Shown: positions 1-10,000 of the stretch, one piece after another
Numbering within the stretch: the stretch's first letter is position 1
Layout: the number at the start of each line of letters is the position of its first letter
From: CAYNLK01 sp964398055
GTDB lineage: Bacteria > Chloroflexota > Anaerolineae > 4572-78 > J111
Direction: 5' to 3'
NCBI GenBank assembly: GCA_964398055.1
Contig: CAYNLK010000009.1
Location: 1-64,000, forward strand
Length of the DNA: 64,000 nt
Notes under the pieces: model-generated
Seen by the model: the letters and a program-made list of their open reading frames with translations, nothing else
What the model was told of the DNA's origin: nothing
Databases searched by the model: none
Translations under genes and position numbers: made by a program

Positions 1-26
1 CTACCAGGTCCGTGAGCTATTTTATA

Positions 27-215
27 TCAGTTGCCTTTTATCATACTAATGACATACCGCCGAAAATCGGCGTCCAGCTTCTTTTTCAGAGTCGCTTTTA
101 CGTCGATCTCGGTCAGCACGCCAAACCCTTCCTCCTTGAGGGCCGCAGTGGCCCTGGCAATGGCTTCTTCGTAGGGGACAGCTAAGGTGACTCTTAAGCC
201 TAAATCGGTTGACAT
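27..215 (-). CDS. Truncated DUF302-family protein
   Basis: A 62-residue protein that matches the N-terminal half of DUF302 domains: an alternating strand/helix start, then the family-like stretch GFGVLTEIDVKATLKKKL followed by DFRRYVI. In full-length DUF302 proteins (about 125-150 residues) this point continues into a conserved C-N-P segment and a PCN-V-V strand. Here the frame runs into MIKGN and a stop instead, and the few remaining bases to the window edge show no continuation in another frame. The start is supported by AAGGAG about ten bases upstream. DUF302 proteins have no settled biochemical role. I read this as a gene shortened by deletion or frameshift; it may be non-functional. Confidence 0.6.
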   Translation of the reverse strand: MSTDLGLRVTLAVPYEEAIARATAALKEEGFGVLTEIDVKATLKKKLDADFRRYVISMIKGN

Positions 216-313
216 TTGCCTTTTCTCCTTGGGCTAGGTTGAATGATGGATATTCCTGGTAATTATAACACAACCGATCTGAGTCGCTGTCACCGCTTTG
301 CCCATTTAGTGGT

Positions 314-1231
314 TTATTCGCCGCTCATCTCCAGCAACTTGCCGTGCCAGGTGTGCAGAAAAACCTGGCCGGTGTAGCCGTTTACGCTCAACATGCCAAT
401 TGTCTCACCATCTTTGTTCACGTGCAGGGTGTAGTAACCGTAGAACGGCTCGGCCTCGTCGTCGGCGCTGAAATTCTGGCCCAGGTTGGTATTGAGGTAT
501 TTCTGGGCCGCCTCAACGGCCTGGGCCGGAGTAATGGGCATGGCCGCGGCTACTTCACCGGCGGTTCCAGCCTGCCCCCAGCGACCGTAGCCGGCTATCA
601 TGCCGTATTTGAGATTCCACATCATATTAGGCCCCATCTCCGGGTAAACCGCCTTCGTCGCCGGATCGACCAGCAGTTCCATAGCCCCGATGCCGCTGTC
701 TTTTTCCACAATCTCGGCGTACGCGTGATTGTCAAAGATCATCAGTTCGGCCAATGCCAGATTCTCATCGTTCAGGTTGGCCAGGAAGGTATTGACCGCG
801 GCCGCAGCGTCGACCAGGCTGAGCGGTTCGGCGGCGAAAAAGGGACTGTTGCTGCTCCACATCATCCTGCCGCGCCCCATCCCGCCAGGGCAGCCGTAGC
901 CATAAGCCCCCGCTTCAGCCTCGCCCTGGGTGTAGCCCCAGTGTGGCCCAAAACCACCCATCATGCCGCCGCCCATCATCCCACGACCCATCATCCCGCC
1001 GTGCATCCAGCCCGGCCCAAAACCATAGGGAGTAGTGCCGGTATAGCTCTGGCTGTAGCCCATCATCCAGCCGGGACCATAGCCGCCGGATTGGTTATTG
1101 AAGCCAAAGCCACGCATCATCCCGCCCGGTCCCTGGGCCGAAACGGGCATTACCATCAAAAAGCCGACCAGCATGATAACCACCAGCCCACCGGGAACCA
1201 GCATCAGCAACCATCGTTTTAAGTTAAACAT
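314..1231 (-). CDS. Secreted Met/Gly/Trp-rich protein with PepSY-like C-terminus
   Basis: A 305-residue protein with a signal peptide (residues 1-33, a hydrophobic run ending PVSAQ). A low-complexity segment follows at about 34-130, rich in Gly, Met, Trp, Tyr and His, with repeated GPGWM and GGMMG units. The C-terminal half (about 135-305) contains two PepSY-like units: the last has ITPAQAVEAAQKYL, then a YYTLHVNKDG strand and a final GYTGQVFLHTWHG strand. PepSY domains are found in secreted inhibitors and redox or metal-related envelope proteins. Clustered Met and His could bind copper or another soft metal, but this is inference. A GGAGG sits just upstream of the ATG. It lies about 100 bp from the truncated DUF302 gene on the same strand. 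Confidence 0.65.
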   Translation of the reverse strand: MFNLKRWLLMLVPGGLVVIMLVGFLMVMPVSAQGPGGMMRGFGFNNQSGGYGPGWMMGYSQSYTGTTPYGFGPGWMHGGMMGRGMMGGGMMGGFGPHWGYTQGEAEAGAYGYGCPGGMGRGRMMWSSNSPFFAAEPLSLVDAAAAVNTFLANLNDENLALAELMIFDNHAYAEIVEKDSGIGAMELLVDPATKAVYPEMGPNMMWNLKYGMIAGYGRWGQAGTAGEVAAAMPITPAQAVEAAQKYLNTNLGQNFSADDEAEPFYGYYTLHVNKDGETIGMLSVNGYTGQVFLHTWHGKLLEMSGE

Positions 1232-1343
1232 TGTCTTGATCCTCCATAAGGGAAACTTTGTAATCTACTAATATATGGTATCATCTTATCATCGTTGTAT
1301 AAAGCCTGTTTAAGGCTGGTGTGAAGATTCTGTAAAGTTTGTA

Positions 1344-1460
1344 GGCGAGGCTAAAGCCATCGCCCTGAAAGAGCAGCCCGCAGGGCAATGAGGACGCTAA
1401 AGCACCCTATTTTAGCCTGTAGGGCTTCGTTCTTTCAGCACGACGGCTTTAGCCTCGTGC
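1344..1460. repeat. Imperfect fold-back (inverted) repeat element
   Basis: Left and right ends are imperfect inverted copies: GCGAGGCTAAAGCC at about 1345 pairs with GGCTTTAGCCTCG near 1445-1457, and CTGAAAGA pairs with TCTTTCAG inside. A related sequence lies at about 47021-47115, so it is a dispersed element. The region 1232-1590 contains this element, the hairpin pair at 1503-1549 and the ribosome binding site of the next gene; I see no other gene in it. Confidence 0.6.
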
Positions 1461-1502
1461 TAACTTAATGACATTGGTCTCAGTAAATCCAAATTTGCCG
1501 TA

Positions 1503-1549
1503 GGCGGGCATCCCAATGCCCGCCCGCAGAGGCATAGGGATGCCTCTGC
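1503..1549. repeat. Two adjacent perfect hairpins
   Basis: Two short hairpins lie side by side. GGCGGGCAT pairs with ATGCCCGCC across a 4-base loop, and GCAGAGGCAT pairs with ATGCCTCTGC across a 4-base loop. They lie immediately upstream of the alpha/beta hydrolase. There is no T-run, so they look like a dispersed palindromic repeat rather than a terminator. Confidence 0.6.
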
Positions 1550-1590
1550 TACCAAAAATTGGATATACTGAGTATGCCGGAGGAGTCCAC

Positions 1591-2496
1591 ATGACAACCC
1601 CAATCCAGAACCAGCCCGGTTCAGGTGATAAATTCGACCCCATTGATCGAACAGAATATCCCTTTACCAGCCGCTGGCTCCAACTGCCAGCGGGACGGCT
1701 GCATTACGTCGATGAAGGGGCAGGCGAACCGCTGCTGTTCGTCCACGGCACGCCGACCTGGTCGTTTGAGTGGCGTCACCTGATCCGCGCCTTCGCCCCA
1801 ACCCACCGCTGCCTGGCCCCGGATCACCTGGGCTTTGGCCTGTCGGATCGACCCCGCAATTTCCCTTACACCCCGGAGGCCCACGCCGCCAACCTGGCTT
1901 TGTTTGTCGACCGGCTCGACCCGGCACCCTTTACCCTCATCGTCCACGATTTTGGCGGCCCCATTGGCTTACCGCTTTGCCTGCGGCAACCGGAGCGGGT
2001 TAAACGGCTGGTGATTGTGAATACATGGCTGTGGAGTTTCAGAGGGGATCGGGCGATGACCCGCAAGGCCCGGCTGGCCGGCAGCCGGTTGGGTCGCTGG
2101 CTGTACGGTTGGGCCAATTTATCGTTGCGAGTGCTTACCCCGGCGGCCTACGGCGATAAGCGCAAGCTCACGCCTGAGATTCACCGCCACTACCTGGAGC
2201 GTTTCCCGGATCGCTGGTCGCGCCAGGCTGTCTTGTGGCCGCTGGCCAACGCGCTGTTAGGCTCGAGCGATTATTACGACTCGCTCTGGCAACAGCGGGC
2301 CAGGTTACAAGGGCGACCGGCGCTGCTGGTGTGGGGTCTGAAGGATTCGGCCTTTCAGCCCTACCAACTGGAACGCTGGCGAGCCGCCCTGCCCACGGCC
2401 CAGGTCGTTGAGTTGGCCGACGCCGGTCACTGGCCCCACGAAGAAGCGCCGGAGCGGGTTATTGCGACCATCGGCGACTTTCTGGCCGGGCCATAG
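1591..2496 (+). CDS. Alpha/beta-fold hydrolase, haloalkane dehalogenase-like
   Basis: A 301-residue enzyme. The open frame extends further upstream, but this ATG is preceded by GGAGGAG and gives the family's usual length. Visible landmarks are the oxyanion motif HGTPTWSFEW, LAPDHLGFGLSDRP, the nucleophile elbow VHDFGGPIGL with Asp instead of Ser, an acid in WGLKDSAF, and the catalytic His in DAGHWPHEEAP. An Asp nucleophile with a Trp after the HG-TPT motif is typical of haloalkane dehalogenases and epoxide hydrolases, which form an alkyl-enzyme ester and release it by hydrolysis. The cytoplasmic enzyme probably cleaves a carbon-halogen bond or a similar substrate, but many proteins of this type have unknown substrates. 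It is isolated between repeat elements and looks monocistronic. Confidence 0.8.
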   Translation: MTTPIQNQPGSGDKFDPIDRTEYPFTSRWLQLPAGRLHYVDEGAGEPLLFVHGTPTWSFEWRHLIRAFAPTHRCLAPDHLGFGLSDRPRNFPYTPEAHAANLALFVDRLDPAPFTLIVHDFGGPIGLPLCLRQPERVKRLVIVNTWLWSFRGDRAMTRKARLAGSRLGRWLYGWANLSLRVLTPAAYGDKRKLTPEIHRHYLERFPDRWSRQAVLWPLANALLGSSDYYDSLWQQRARLQGRPALLVWGLKDSAFQPYQLERWRAALPTAQVVELADAGHWPHEEAPERVIATIGDFLAGP

Positions 2497-2554
2497 TATT
2501 GAATTGAGTTGGATAGTGGAACAAATACCTATAATGATCCCGCTTATGTTAAAT

Positions 2555-2608
2555 ACAAGTGCATGGTAGGGGCGCAAGGCCTTGCGCCCCTACATAATAA
2601 GCACTTGT
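2555..2608. repeat. Nested perfect palindrome
   Basis: A 28-bp perfect palindrome at 2566-2593 has arms beginning GTAGGGGCGCAAGG and no loop. It is flanked by an outer inverted pair, ACAAGTGC at 2555 and GCACTTGT at 2601. It lies between the hydrolase stop and the YdeI-family gene. No T-run follows, so I treat it as a dispersed palindromic repeat that may also act as a transcription boundary. Confidence 0.6.
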
Positions 2609-2634
2609 TCTGAACATGAGCCACAGGAGATATT

Positions 2635-3219
2635 ATGCCTGCAGAACCTGCTAACTCAATCCAACCCAAATCCAGAGCCGAATGGCGGGCCTGGTTGGAA
2701 CAACATCACCGGCAAACCGAGGGGGTGTGGGTGATTAGCTATAAGAAGCATACGGGCCAGCTCCGCCTGGAATATGATGAAGCAGTTGAAGAAGCGCTCT
2801 GTTTCGGCTGGATTGACAGCAAGGCCAACAAACTCGATGAGCAGCGCTCGATGCTGTGGTTTGCCCCTCGCAGGCCCGGCAGCGGTTGGTCCGGCTCTAA
2901 CAAAGAGCGGGTGGAACGAATGATCGCTGCGGGTTTGATGACCGCGGCGGGCCTTGAAAAGATCAAGGCGGCGCAGCAGGATGGCTCCTGGAACGCGCTC
3001 GACGCCGTAGAGACCTTGGAGGTCCCGCCTGATCTTGAACAGGCCCTGGCCTCATACAGTTCAGCGCGGCAAAATTTTGAAGCTTTCCCTCGCTCGGTCA
3101 AACGGGGCATTCTGGAGTGGATTTCCACCGCCAAAAAAGCTGAAACACGGGCCAAACGGATTGAAGAAACAGCCAGGTTAGCCCAAGACAACATTCGGGC
3201 TAATCAATGGCGTCGTTAG
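2635..3219 (+). CDS. YdeI/OmpD-associated family protein
   Basis: A 194-residue protein of the YdeI/OmpD-associated family. The recognisable order is an N-terminal SRAEWRAWLEQHH helix, then GVWVISYKKHTGQLRLEYDEAVEEALCFGWIDS, then MLWFAPRRPGSGWS followed by a helix with KERVERM. The C-terminal helical part contains the family-like segment FEAFPRSVKRGILEWI. Members have been linked to peptide or bacteriocin resistance in some bacteria, but the biochemical role is unclear. AGGAG lies about seven bases before the ATG. It is a single gene with no obvious operon partner. Confidence 0.8.
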   Translation: MPAEPANSIQPKSRAEWRAWLEQHHRQTEGVWVISYKKHTGQLRLEYDEAVEEALCFGWIDSKANKLDEQRSMLWFAPRRPGSGWSGSNKERVERMIAAGLMTAAGLEKIKAAQQDGSWNALDAVETLEVPPDLEQALASYSSARQNFEAFPRSVKRGILEWISTAKKAETRAKRIEETARLAQDNIRANQWRR

Positions 3220-3283
3220 CTAGGCGCCCCCCATATCAACAAAAGAACCGGCTGTCGGAGTGGCAAGCTAGGGCGCTTACGGG

Positions 3284-3383
3284 AGTCCTACGGGGATCGT
3301 ATTAGGATCGTATTAAGATCACAATTAGGGTCCTATGCGAGTCGTATGCGTCTCATATGCGAATCCTATGCGAGTCCTGACCG
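3284..3383. repeat. Degenerate 11-bp tandem repeat (minisatellite)
   Basis: About nine consecutive units with an 11-bp period (one is 12 bp), consensus close to AGTCCTATGCG. The best copies are at 3340-3350, 3362-3372 and 3373-3383; the left units drift to GATCGTATTAG. It fills most of the gap between the YdeI-family gene and the small membrane protein. An 11-bp period is close to one helical turn, so the units would face the same side of the DNA. Confidence 0.75.
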
Positions 3384-3481
3384 ATAGCTACCCCGCTTGA
3401 AACACCATGGTTAATCCCTCAACACTTCTCATTTTCAACAATCTGTACTATAATCCGCCTATCCTGACCGGGAGGGTAGCA

Positions 3482-3694
3482 ATGACGTTGGAATCAAAGC
3501 AACGAGGTCTGCTGGTTGGCGCCGTCATCGGCGCAGTGCTGGGCGCTGGAGCAGCCTATCTGCTGCTGACTGCGCCGTCTCAGCCGGCGGAAGGTGAGGC
3601 GCCGGAACCGATCAAAGCCAAAGATTTACTGGCCCTGACCGGTTCCGCGGCTGTGTTGCTCCGCAAGTTGGACGACATCCGCCGGAGAACGTAA
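3482..3694 (+). CDS. Small single-pass membrane protein
   Basis: A 70-residue protein. The frame opens earlier, but this ATG has GGGAGGG just upstream. Residues 9-31 form a Gly/Ala-rich hydrophobic segment (LLVGAVIGAVLGAGAAYLLL) that is a likely transmembrane or glycine-zipper helix. It is followed by an acidic and proline-rich linker and an amphipathic C-terminus ending KLDDIRRRT. It resembles YtxH-like or glycine-zipper small membrane proteins in layout only. No function can be assigned. Confidence 0.55.
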   Translation: MTLESKQRGLLVGAVIGAVLGAGAAYLLLTAPSQPAEGEAPEPIKAKDLLALTGSAAVLLRKLDDIRRRT

Positions 3695-3743
3695 TCGACT
3701 GGGGGCGCTTCAGGTCGGTTGACAAACCGGTTTATCATCTTCA

Positions 3744-3804
3744 GTGAAACGTAAAACGTGATGACTTAGCCAAAACCCATCACGTTTCACGTTTTACGTT
3801 TCAC
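3744..3804. repeat. Heptamer-built inverted repeat
   Basis: Left arm 3744-3763 and right arm 3778-3804 are inverted copies made of 7-bp units such as GTGAAAC and GTAAAAC. The right arm carries one extra heptamer, so the arms differ by exactly one unit (20 versus 27 bp). It lies upstream of argG and could form a stable hairpin. Confidence 0.7.
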
Positions 3805-3870
3805 CCGGCAATTCTATACCCCCCCTCAATCAAATACAAACCAAGCAATAGTTAACAACCGGGAGCAAAA

Positions 3871-5208
3871 ATGGCCAAAGAAGATAAGAAACGCAAAAAA
3901 TCAAAGGAAATGGCGGTGACGGAGCTTAGACCATCGCTCCAGGCGAGCCGCAAAGGCAAAGTCAAAAAGGTCGTGCTGGCCTATTCCGGGGGGCTGGATA
4001 CCAGCGTCATTGTCCCCTGGCTGAAGAACAATTACGGCTGTGAAGTGGTCTGTATGTGCGCCAATTTAGGCCAGGAAGAGGAGCTGGACGGGTTGATCGA
4101 AAAGGCCCTGGCCTCTGGCGCCAGCAAATGCTACATCGAGGATTTGCGGGAAGAGTTCATTACCCAATATATCTTCCCCACCATCCGCGCCGGCGCAGTC
4201 TACGAGCGCAAATATCTGCTGGGCACCAGCTTTGCCCGGCCTTTGATCGCCCGGCGGCAGGTGGAAATTGCCGAGTTGGAGGGCGCCGACGCCGTGAGCC
4301 ACGGAGCCACCGGCAAAGGCAACGACCAGGTTCGCTTTGAGCTGACCTACCAGGCTCTCAATCCCAAGCTGCAAGTGATCGCGCCCTGGCGGGAGTGGGA
4401 CATCCGCTCGCGGGAAGACGCCCTGGATTATGCGGTCGAGTATAACGTGCCGGTCAAGGCGACCGAAAAGTCGATCTATAGCCGCGACCGTAACATCTTC
4501 CACCTAAGCCACGAAGGCGGCATTCTGGAAGATCCCTGGATGGAGCCGGAGCGGGCCATGTTCCAGATCAGCGTTGAGCCGGAAGATGCGCCGGACGAGC
4601 CTGAATATGTTGAGATCGACTTCCAGGAAGGCATCCCCAAGAAGATCAACGGCGTGGCCCGCGGCCCCATCAGCCTGCTGACCGAGTTGAACCAGCTTGG
4701 CGGTAAGCACGGCGTGGGCCGGGTCGATCTGGTAGAGAACCGGCTGGTGGGCATGAAGAGCCGCGGGGTGTATGAAACGCCCGGCGGCACGATCCTGCTC
4801 GAAGCGCACGACGCTTTGGAGCAACTCTGCCTGGATCGGGAGACGCTCCATTACAAGCAGGTGCTGGCCCTCAAATATGCCGACCTGGTCTACAACGGCC
4901 AGTGGTACACGCCCCTGCGCGAGGCCCTGGACGCCTTTGTCGACGTGACCCAGCGCAATATGACCGGTACGGTCCGCCTGAAACTGTACAAAGGCGGCGT
5001 CACCATTGTTGGTCGCCGGTCGCCCTACAGCCTCTACCGGGAGGATTACGCCACTTTCGGCGAGGAGGACGTCTACAACCAGCAGGACGCCGAAGGCTTC
5101 ATCAAGCTGTTCGGCCTGCCGATGAAAGTGGCGGCCATGTTGAACCTGGAAGGAGTGCGCCGCGGCCTCCACGAGGAGCCGGATTATAGTAAGTTCAAGC
5201 GGGATTAA
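3871..5208 (+). CDS. argG: Argininosuccinate synthase
   Basis: Joins citrulline and aspartate with ATP to make argininosuccinate, the penultimate step of arginine synthesis, in the cytoplasm. The PP-loop ATP-binding motif is intact as LAYSGGLDTSV. Other landmarks are the region GTSFARPLIARRQ, the signature SHGATGKGNDQVRFE, and RGVYETPGGTILLEAH in the C-terminal tetramerisation part. At 445 residues it is about 40 longer than usual. The excess is a Lys-rich N-terminal extension (residues 1-34); an internal ATG at 3910 could give a shorter form, but GGGAG before 3871 supports the long one. A terminator follows directly and argH is the next gene on the same strand. Confidence 0.97.
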   Translation: MAKEDKKRKKSKEMAVTELRPSLQASRKGKVKKVVLAYSGGLDTSVIVPWLKNNYGCEVVCMCANLGQEEELDGLIEKALASGASKCYIEDLREEFITQYIFPTIRAGAVYERKYLLGTSFARPLIARRQVEIAELEGADAVSHGATGKGNDQVRFELTYQALNPKLQVIAPWREWDIRSREDALDYAVEYNVPVKATEKSIYSRDRNIFHLSHEGGILEDPWMEPERAMFQISVEPEDAPDEPEYVEIDFQEGIPKKINGVARGPISLLTELNQLGGKHGVGRVDLVENRLVGMKSRGVYETPGGTILLEAHDALEQLCLDRETLHYKQVLALKYADLVYNGQWYTPLREALDAFVDVTQRNMTGTVRLKLYKGGVTIVGRRSPYSLYREDYATFGEEDVYNQQDAEGFIKLFGLPMKVAAMLNLEGVRRGLHEEPDYSKFKRD

Positions 5209-5220
5209 GATTGGGCAGGT

Positions 5221-5282
5221 AATAGACGGTAGGCGGCAGCAGGTGATAATGGACATCAGCAGCCTCTACCGTCTATTTTTTG
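5221..5282 (+). terminator. Rho-independent terminator after argG
   Basis: AATAGACGGTAG pairs with CTACCGTCTATT, a 12-bp stem enclosing about 30 bases, followed by a T-run. It begins 12 bases after the argG stop and suggests argG and argH are not one simple transcript. Confidence 0.75.
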
Positions 5283-5308
5283 TTTGGAACAGCGTAACCG
5301 CTTAGCCT

Positions 5309-5470
5309 CATGTCATTTCGAGACCGTAGGTCGAGAAATCCCTGCGGGGCGACAATGATTAGAGTGGTGGCTGGTAAAAATTCAAGCCAAATTCTGGGTT
5401 TTCCAACCACCTGGCTATCAAGAGCACCGCTCCAGGGATTTCTCCCCCCTTCGGGGGTCGAAATGACATG
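5309..5470. mobile_element. 162-bp MITE-like dispersed repeat, copy 1
   Basis: Bounded by a perfect 13-bp inverted repeat, CATGTCATTTCGA at the left and TCGAAATGACATG at the right. A second, diverged copy lies at 55726-55903. It has no coding capacity that I trust. It sits between argG and argH, and its right end forms the region just before the argH start. Confidence 0.65.
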
Positions 5471-5500
5471 CCTGAGCAGTTACGAAACAGGAACAATCAC

Positions 5501-6895
<1,395 letters not shown>

Positions 6896-6907
6896 AGGCT
6901 TTTGTTT

Positions 6908-6960
6908 ATCCACAGATGCACACAGATGGCCACAGATTTAATACGAGTTCATCTGTGGGT
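6908..6960. repeat. Inverted repeat between convergent genes
   Basis: CCACAGATG at 6910 pairs with CATCTGTGG at 6950, with two further CACAGAT direct copies between the arms. It lies between the ends of argH and the minus-strand glycosyltransferase gene. It resembles a common dispersed repeat and may act as a bidirectional transcription block; there is no strong T-run. Confidence 0.5.
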
Positions 6961-7017
6961 TTCACGATCTGGCGACTGTTGAGAAATTTTTTTCCAGATG
7001 GTCGCTCTGCCTCATTA

Positions 7018-10000
7018 CTACTGGACCCGGACCGGCTGGGGGAGGATTAGCCGGGTTTCGCCGTTGCTCAACGGCAGCCGGGGGTAGGCCGGCTCGGCCG
7101 CGTCATACAGCCCCACTTCAATCCGATAGTCGCCGGGCGGCAGGTCCGCCGGGATGGTCAGCGTGACCGGATCGGCGACGATTTCGCCGGTCACCCAGCC
7201 CTGGGTCGGTTTGGGCGGCAGGTGGTCGGCGTTGCTTTGCACGGCGTCGGCGGGATCGAGCAGGTGGGTGAAAACGGTGAAGTTACGCTCCGGCGGCGAC
7301 TCGGCCCGCCAGTAGAGGGTCAGGTCAACCGTTCCGCCCGGCGTCGCCTGGCAGTCGGCGGCGCAGTCGGCCCCGATCAGGCTAATCTGGCCAGAGAAGT
7401 TGGCCGCCAGCGGCATATCGATTGCGGCCGGCGGTGTAAATTGGCGGGCGGTGGGCCGAATCTCCAGTTGGGCCAGAGGGAAGCGTTCATCGTAACCGGG
7501 CGCGCCGATGTCGATGAGGTGGAGCTGCAGTTGGGCCGGGCCGGGCGCGGCGTCGGCGGGGATATTTAGCCAGTATTGGCCCAAGACCATATCGCCCGGC
7601 TGCCAGCGGGGCAAGTTAAAGCGGCGGCTGGGAGTGAGGGCGGCACCCACCCGAAAGTTCTGACCGGCGGCGTCGAGCAGGTCAAAGGCGACAGAGATAT
7701 CGTCGAGATTGTAGGGGCCGGCTTGCCACAGCAGCGCCAGCAGCAGCCGGTCGCCCGGTTCGGCGCTGGCTTGCGGCAAAATCACCCGGCGCACGGCCAC
7801 AATCGGGAAGAAGTCAACTACCGGATTGGCGTCGAGGGGCAGCGGGCCGGTTTCAGGTTCGACCAGATCACTGAGATTGACGTAGTCGACCAGGGCCGTG
7901 CGGCGTTGGGGCCGGCCCTGCTCGTCCAGCACATCCCAGGCGACAAACTCTGCCGCAGCCTGCTCCGTTGAAGTAACCTGGCCCAGCCCCACTTCGGCCA
8001 GGTAAAGGCCGGGCGGCGCACCAATTTGCCAGGGCAGTTGGTGGCGGGTCAACACAATTTGCCCGACCGGCCAACGTGAGGGGGGATAGTTGCCGCTGCC
8101 AGGCGGCCCGACGGCGCTGGCTCGATCCCAGTCAAAGCCGTCGTGATCGGTCAGGTCGAGGGTCAGGTTGAGATTGTCGGGCAGCGGCTGGCGGGCCCGC
8201 CAAAACAGGGCCAGCTCGCCGTCGTTCAGTTGGGTCATGCCCACCAGATCGAGCTGGTTGGCAAAGTTGACGGCCAGCGGCCATTGAATCGGTTCTTCCT
8301 CCAAACGCGCCACTTTGGTGGGGTCCAGCCGCCAGTGTTCCAGCCCCACCCCCCAAAAATCGCCGGCATCGCCCGGTCGCGCTCCAATCCGATCCAGCCA
8401 AAAAGGTACCACTCCGTTGGGGTCGATGACCTCATCTTGCCAGGTGACCAGCCAGACCCCCTGTTTACCCGCAATAGCTTTGGCTATGTCCGCGGCAATG
8501 CTCAAATCGACCACCCGATTCACGTCAAGGCGAGCCAGTTGGGGCAAGGGCGTCCAGTTGTCCCAACCGTAATAGTAGGCCCAGACCGGGAAAAAGTGAC
8601 CGGAGCTGAGCAGCACGGTTTCGTCGCCGGACTGGCGCTCACGGACGAATTGGGCCAGGGCTTGAAAGTCGTCTTTGGAAAAACGGGGATCGGTGAACCA
8701 GTTGAACAGGCTGAAGATCGAGCTGGCGAGGAGGAAGAGGAGGGCGAGGGTGGCAGTGAAGCGTAAAGCGTAAAGCGTAAAGCGTGAAGCGTGAAGCGGA
8801 GAGTGGGGAGCGGAGAGCGAGGAGTGAGCAGGGGGGAGTAGGCTGTCGAGGGCAGCGGCGAGGAGGAGGGCAAAGGCCGGCCAGGAGAGTATGGCGTAGC
8901 GCGGGTTGAATTTGGGGGACTGGTAAGAGAGGAGCAGGATCAATAGCGGTGGGAGGAGCAGCCAGAGGAGGAGGAAGAGGAGGGAATGGGGAATGGGGAA
9001 TGGTGAATAGTGAATTGTGAATTTTGAGTGGTGAGTTGGGGCTGGGTTGGTTGGATGGTTAGTTGGATGGTTAGTTGGTTGGTTGGAGGGCGACGGGGCG
9101 GTTGAGGGAGTGTGGAGGCGGGTGGCGATGATCCAGAGACCGGCCAGGGCCAGAATAATGAGGTAGCCCAGGGCCAGCCAGAGGCCGGTTTGTTCAAAAA
9201 CGGTTTCGCCGGCGGTAAAGGTGATGAAGATCTTGCGGATGGCCTCGTTGAGCTTGAGCGCGCCGGGCCAATAGCTGGGGTCGTCGCCCAGGCGACTGAG
9301 CAGGGTTGGCAGCCAGGGCAGGAACAGCAGCCCGGTCAGGCCGAACGTCAGCGCTAGTTGAAGGCTAAGCCGGCCGGGCCAGCGTCTTTGCCAGAGGATC
9401 AGAAGGGCGTACAGAAGATGGGCCAGCAGCAGGAAGGCGGCGAAGTAATGGGTGTAAAGCGCGGCGGTAGAAATCAAGGCGTAGAGGAGGGGGAAGAAGA
9501 GGGAATGGCGAATTGTGAATGGTGAATTGTGAATGGCGAATGGCGAATAATTGGTTGGTTGGTTGGTTAGTTGGTTGGGGGCGAGAATTTTGAGGAGGAG
9601 ATAGCTGGACAGGCTGGCTTCGAAGACGAGCAGGCTGTACATTCGGGCTTCCTGGCTGTAGTAAACCATCAGCGGCGACAAGGTGAAAATAGCGGCGGCC
9701 AGCCAGGGCAGTCGCCCGTGTTGGGCCGGGAAGAGACGCCGGGCCAGGACGTAAATGAGCGGGATGGTCAGGGTGTTGAAAATCGCGGCGGGAAAGCGCA
9801 AAGCCCACTCGCTCTGGCCGAATAACAGGTCGGTTGCCCAGATCAGCAGGTAGTAGAGCGGCGGTTGGATGTCGGCGGCCGTCCACCTGACCAGCTCAAC
9901 CAGACTGCGCATCTGCGAGAGCAGCCAGGTTACGCCTTCATCGTACCACAGGCTTTGCTCGCCGAGGCGGGTCAGCCGTAAGCCAAAGCCAAGCAAGATT

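Noticed and set aside
344..1222. 292-residue plus-strand frame opposite the PepSY gene
   Set aside because: It is the antisense shadow of a Gly/Met-rich gene; His/Pro-rich composition follows from that, and there is no start signal or family pattern.
6906..6914. A perfect DnaA box (TTATCCACA)
   Set aside because: It is a single box inside a common CACAGAT-type inverted repeat between convergent genes; there is no dnaA, dnaN or AT-rich unwinding region nearby, so not an origin.
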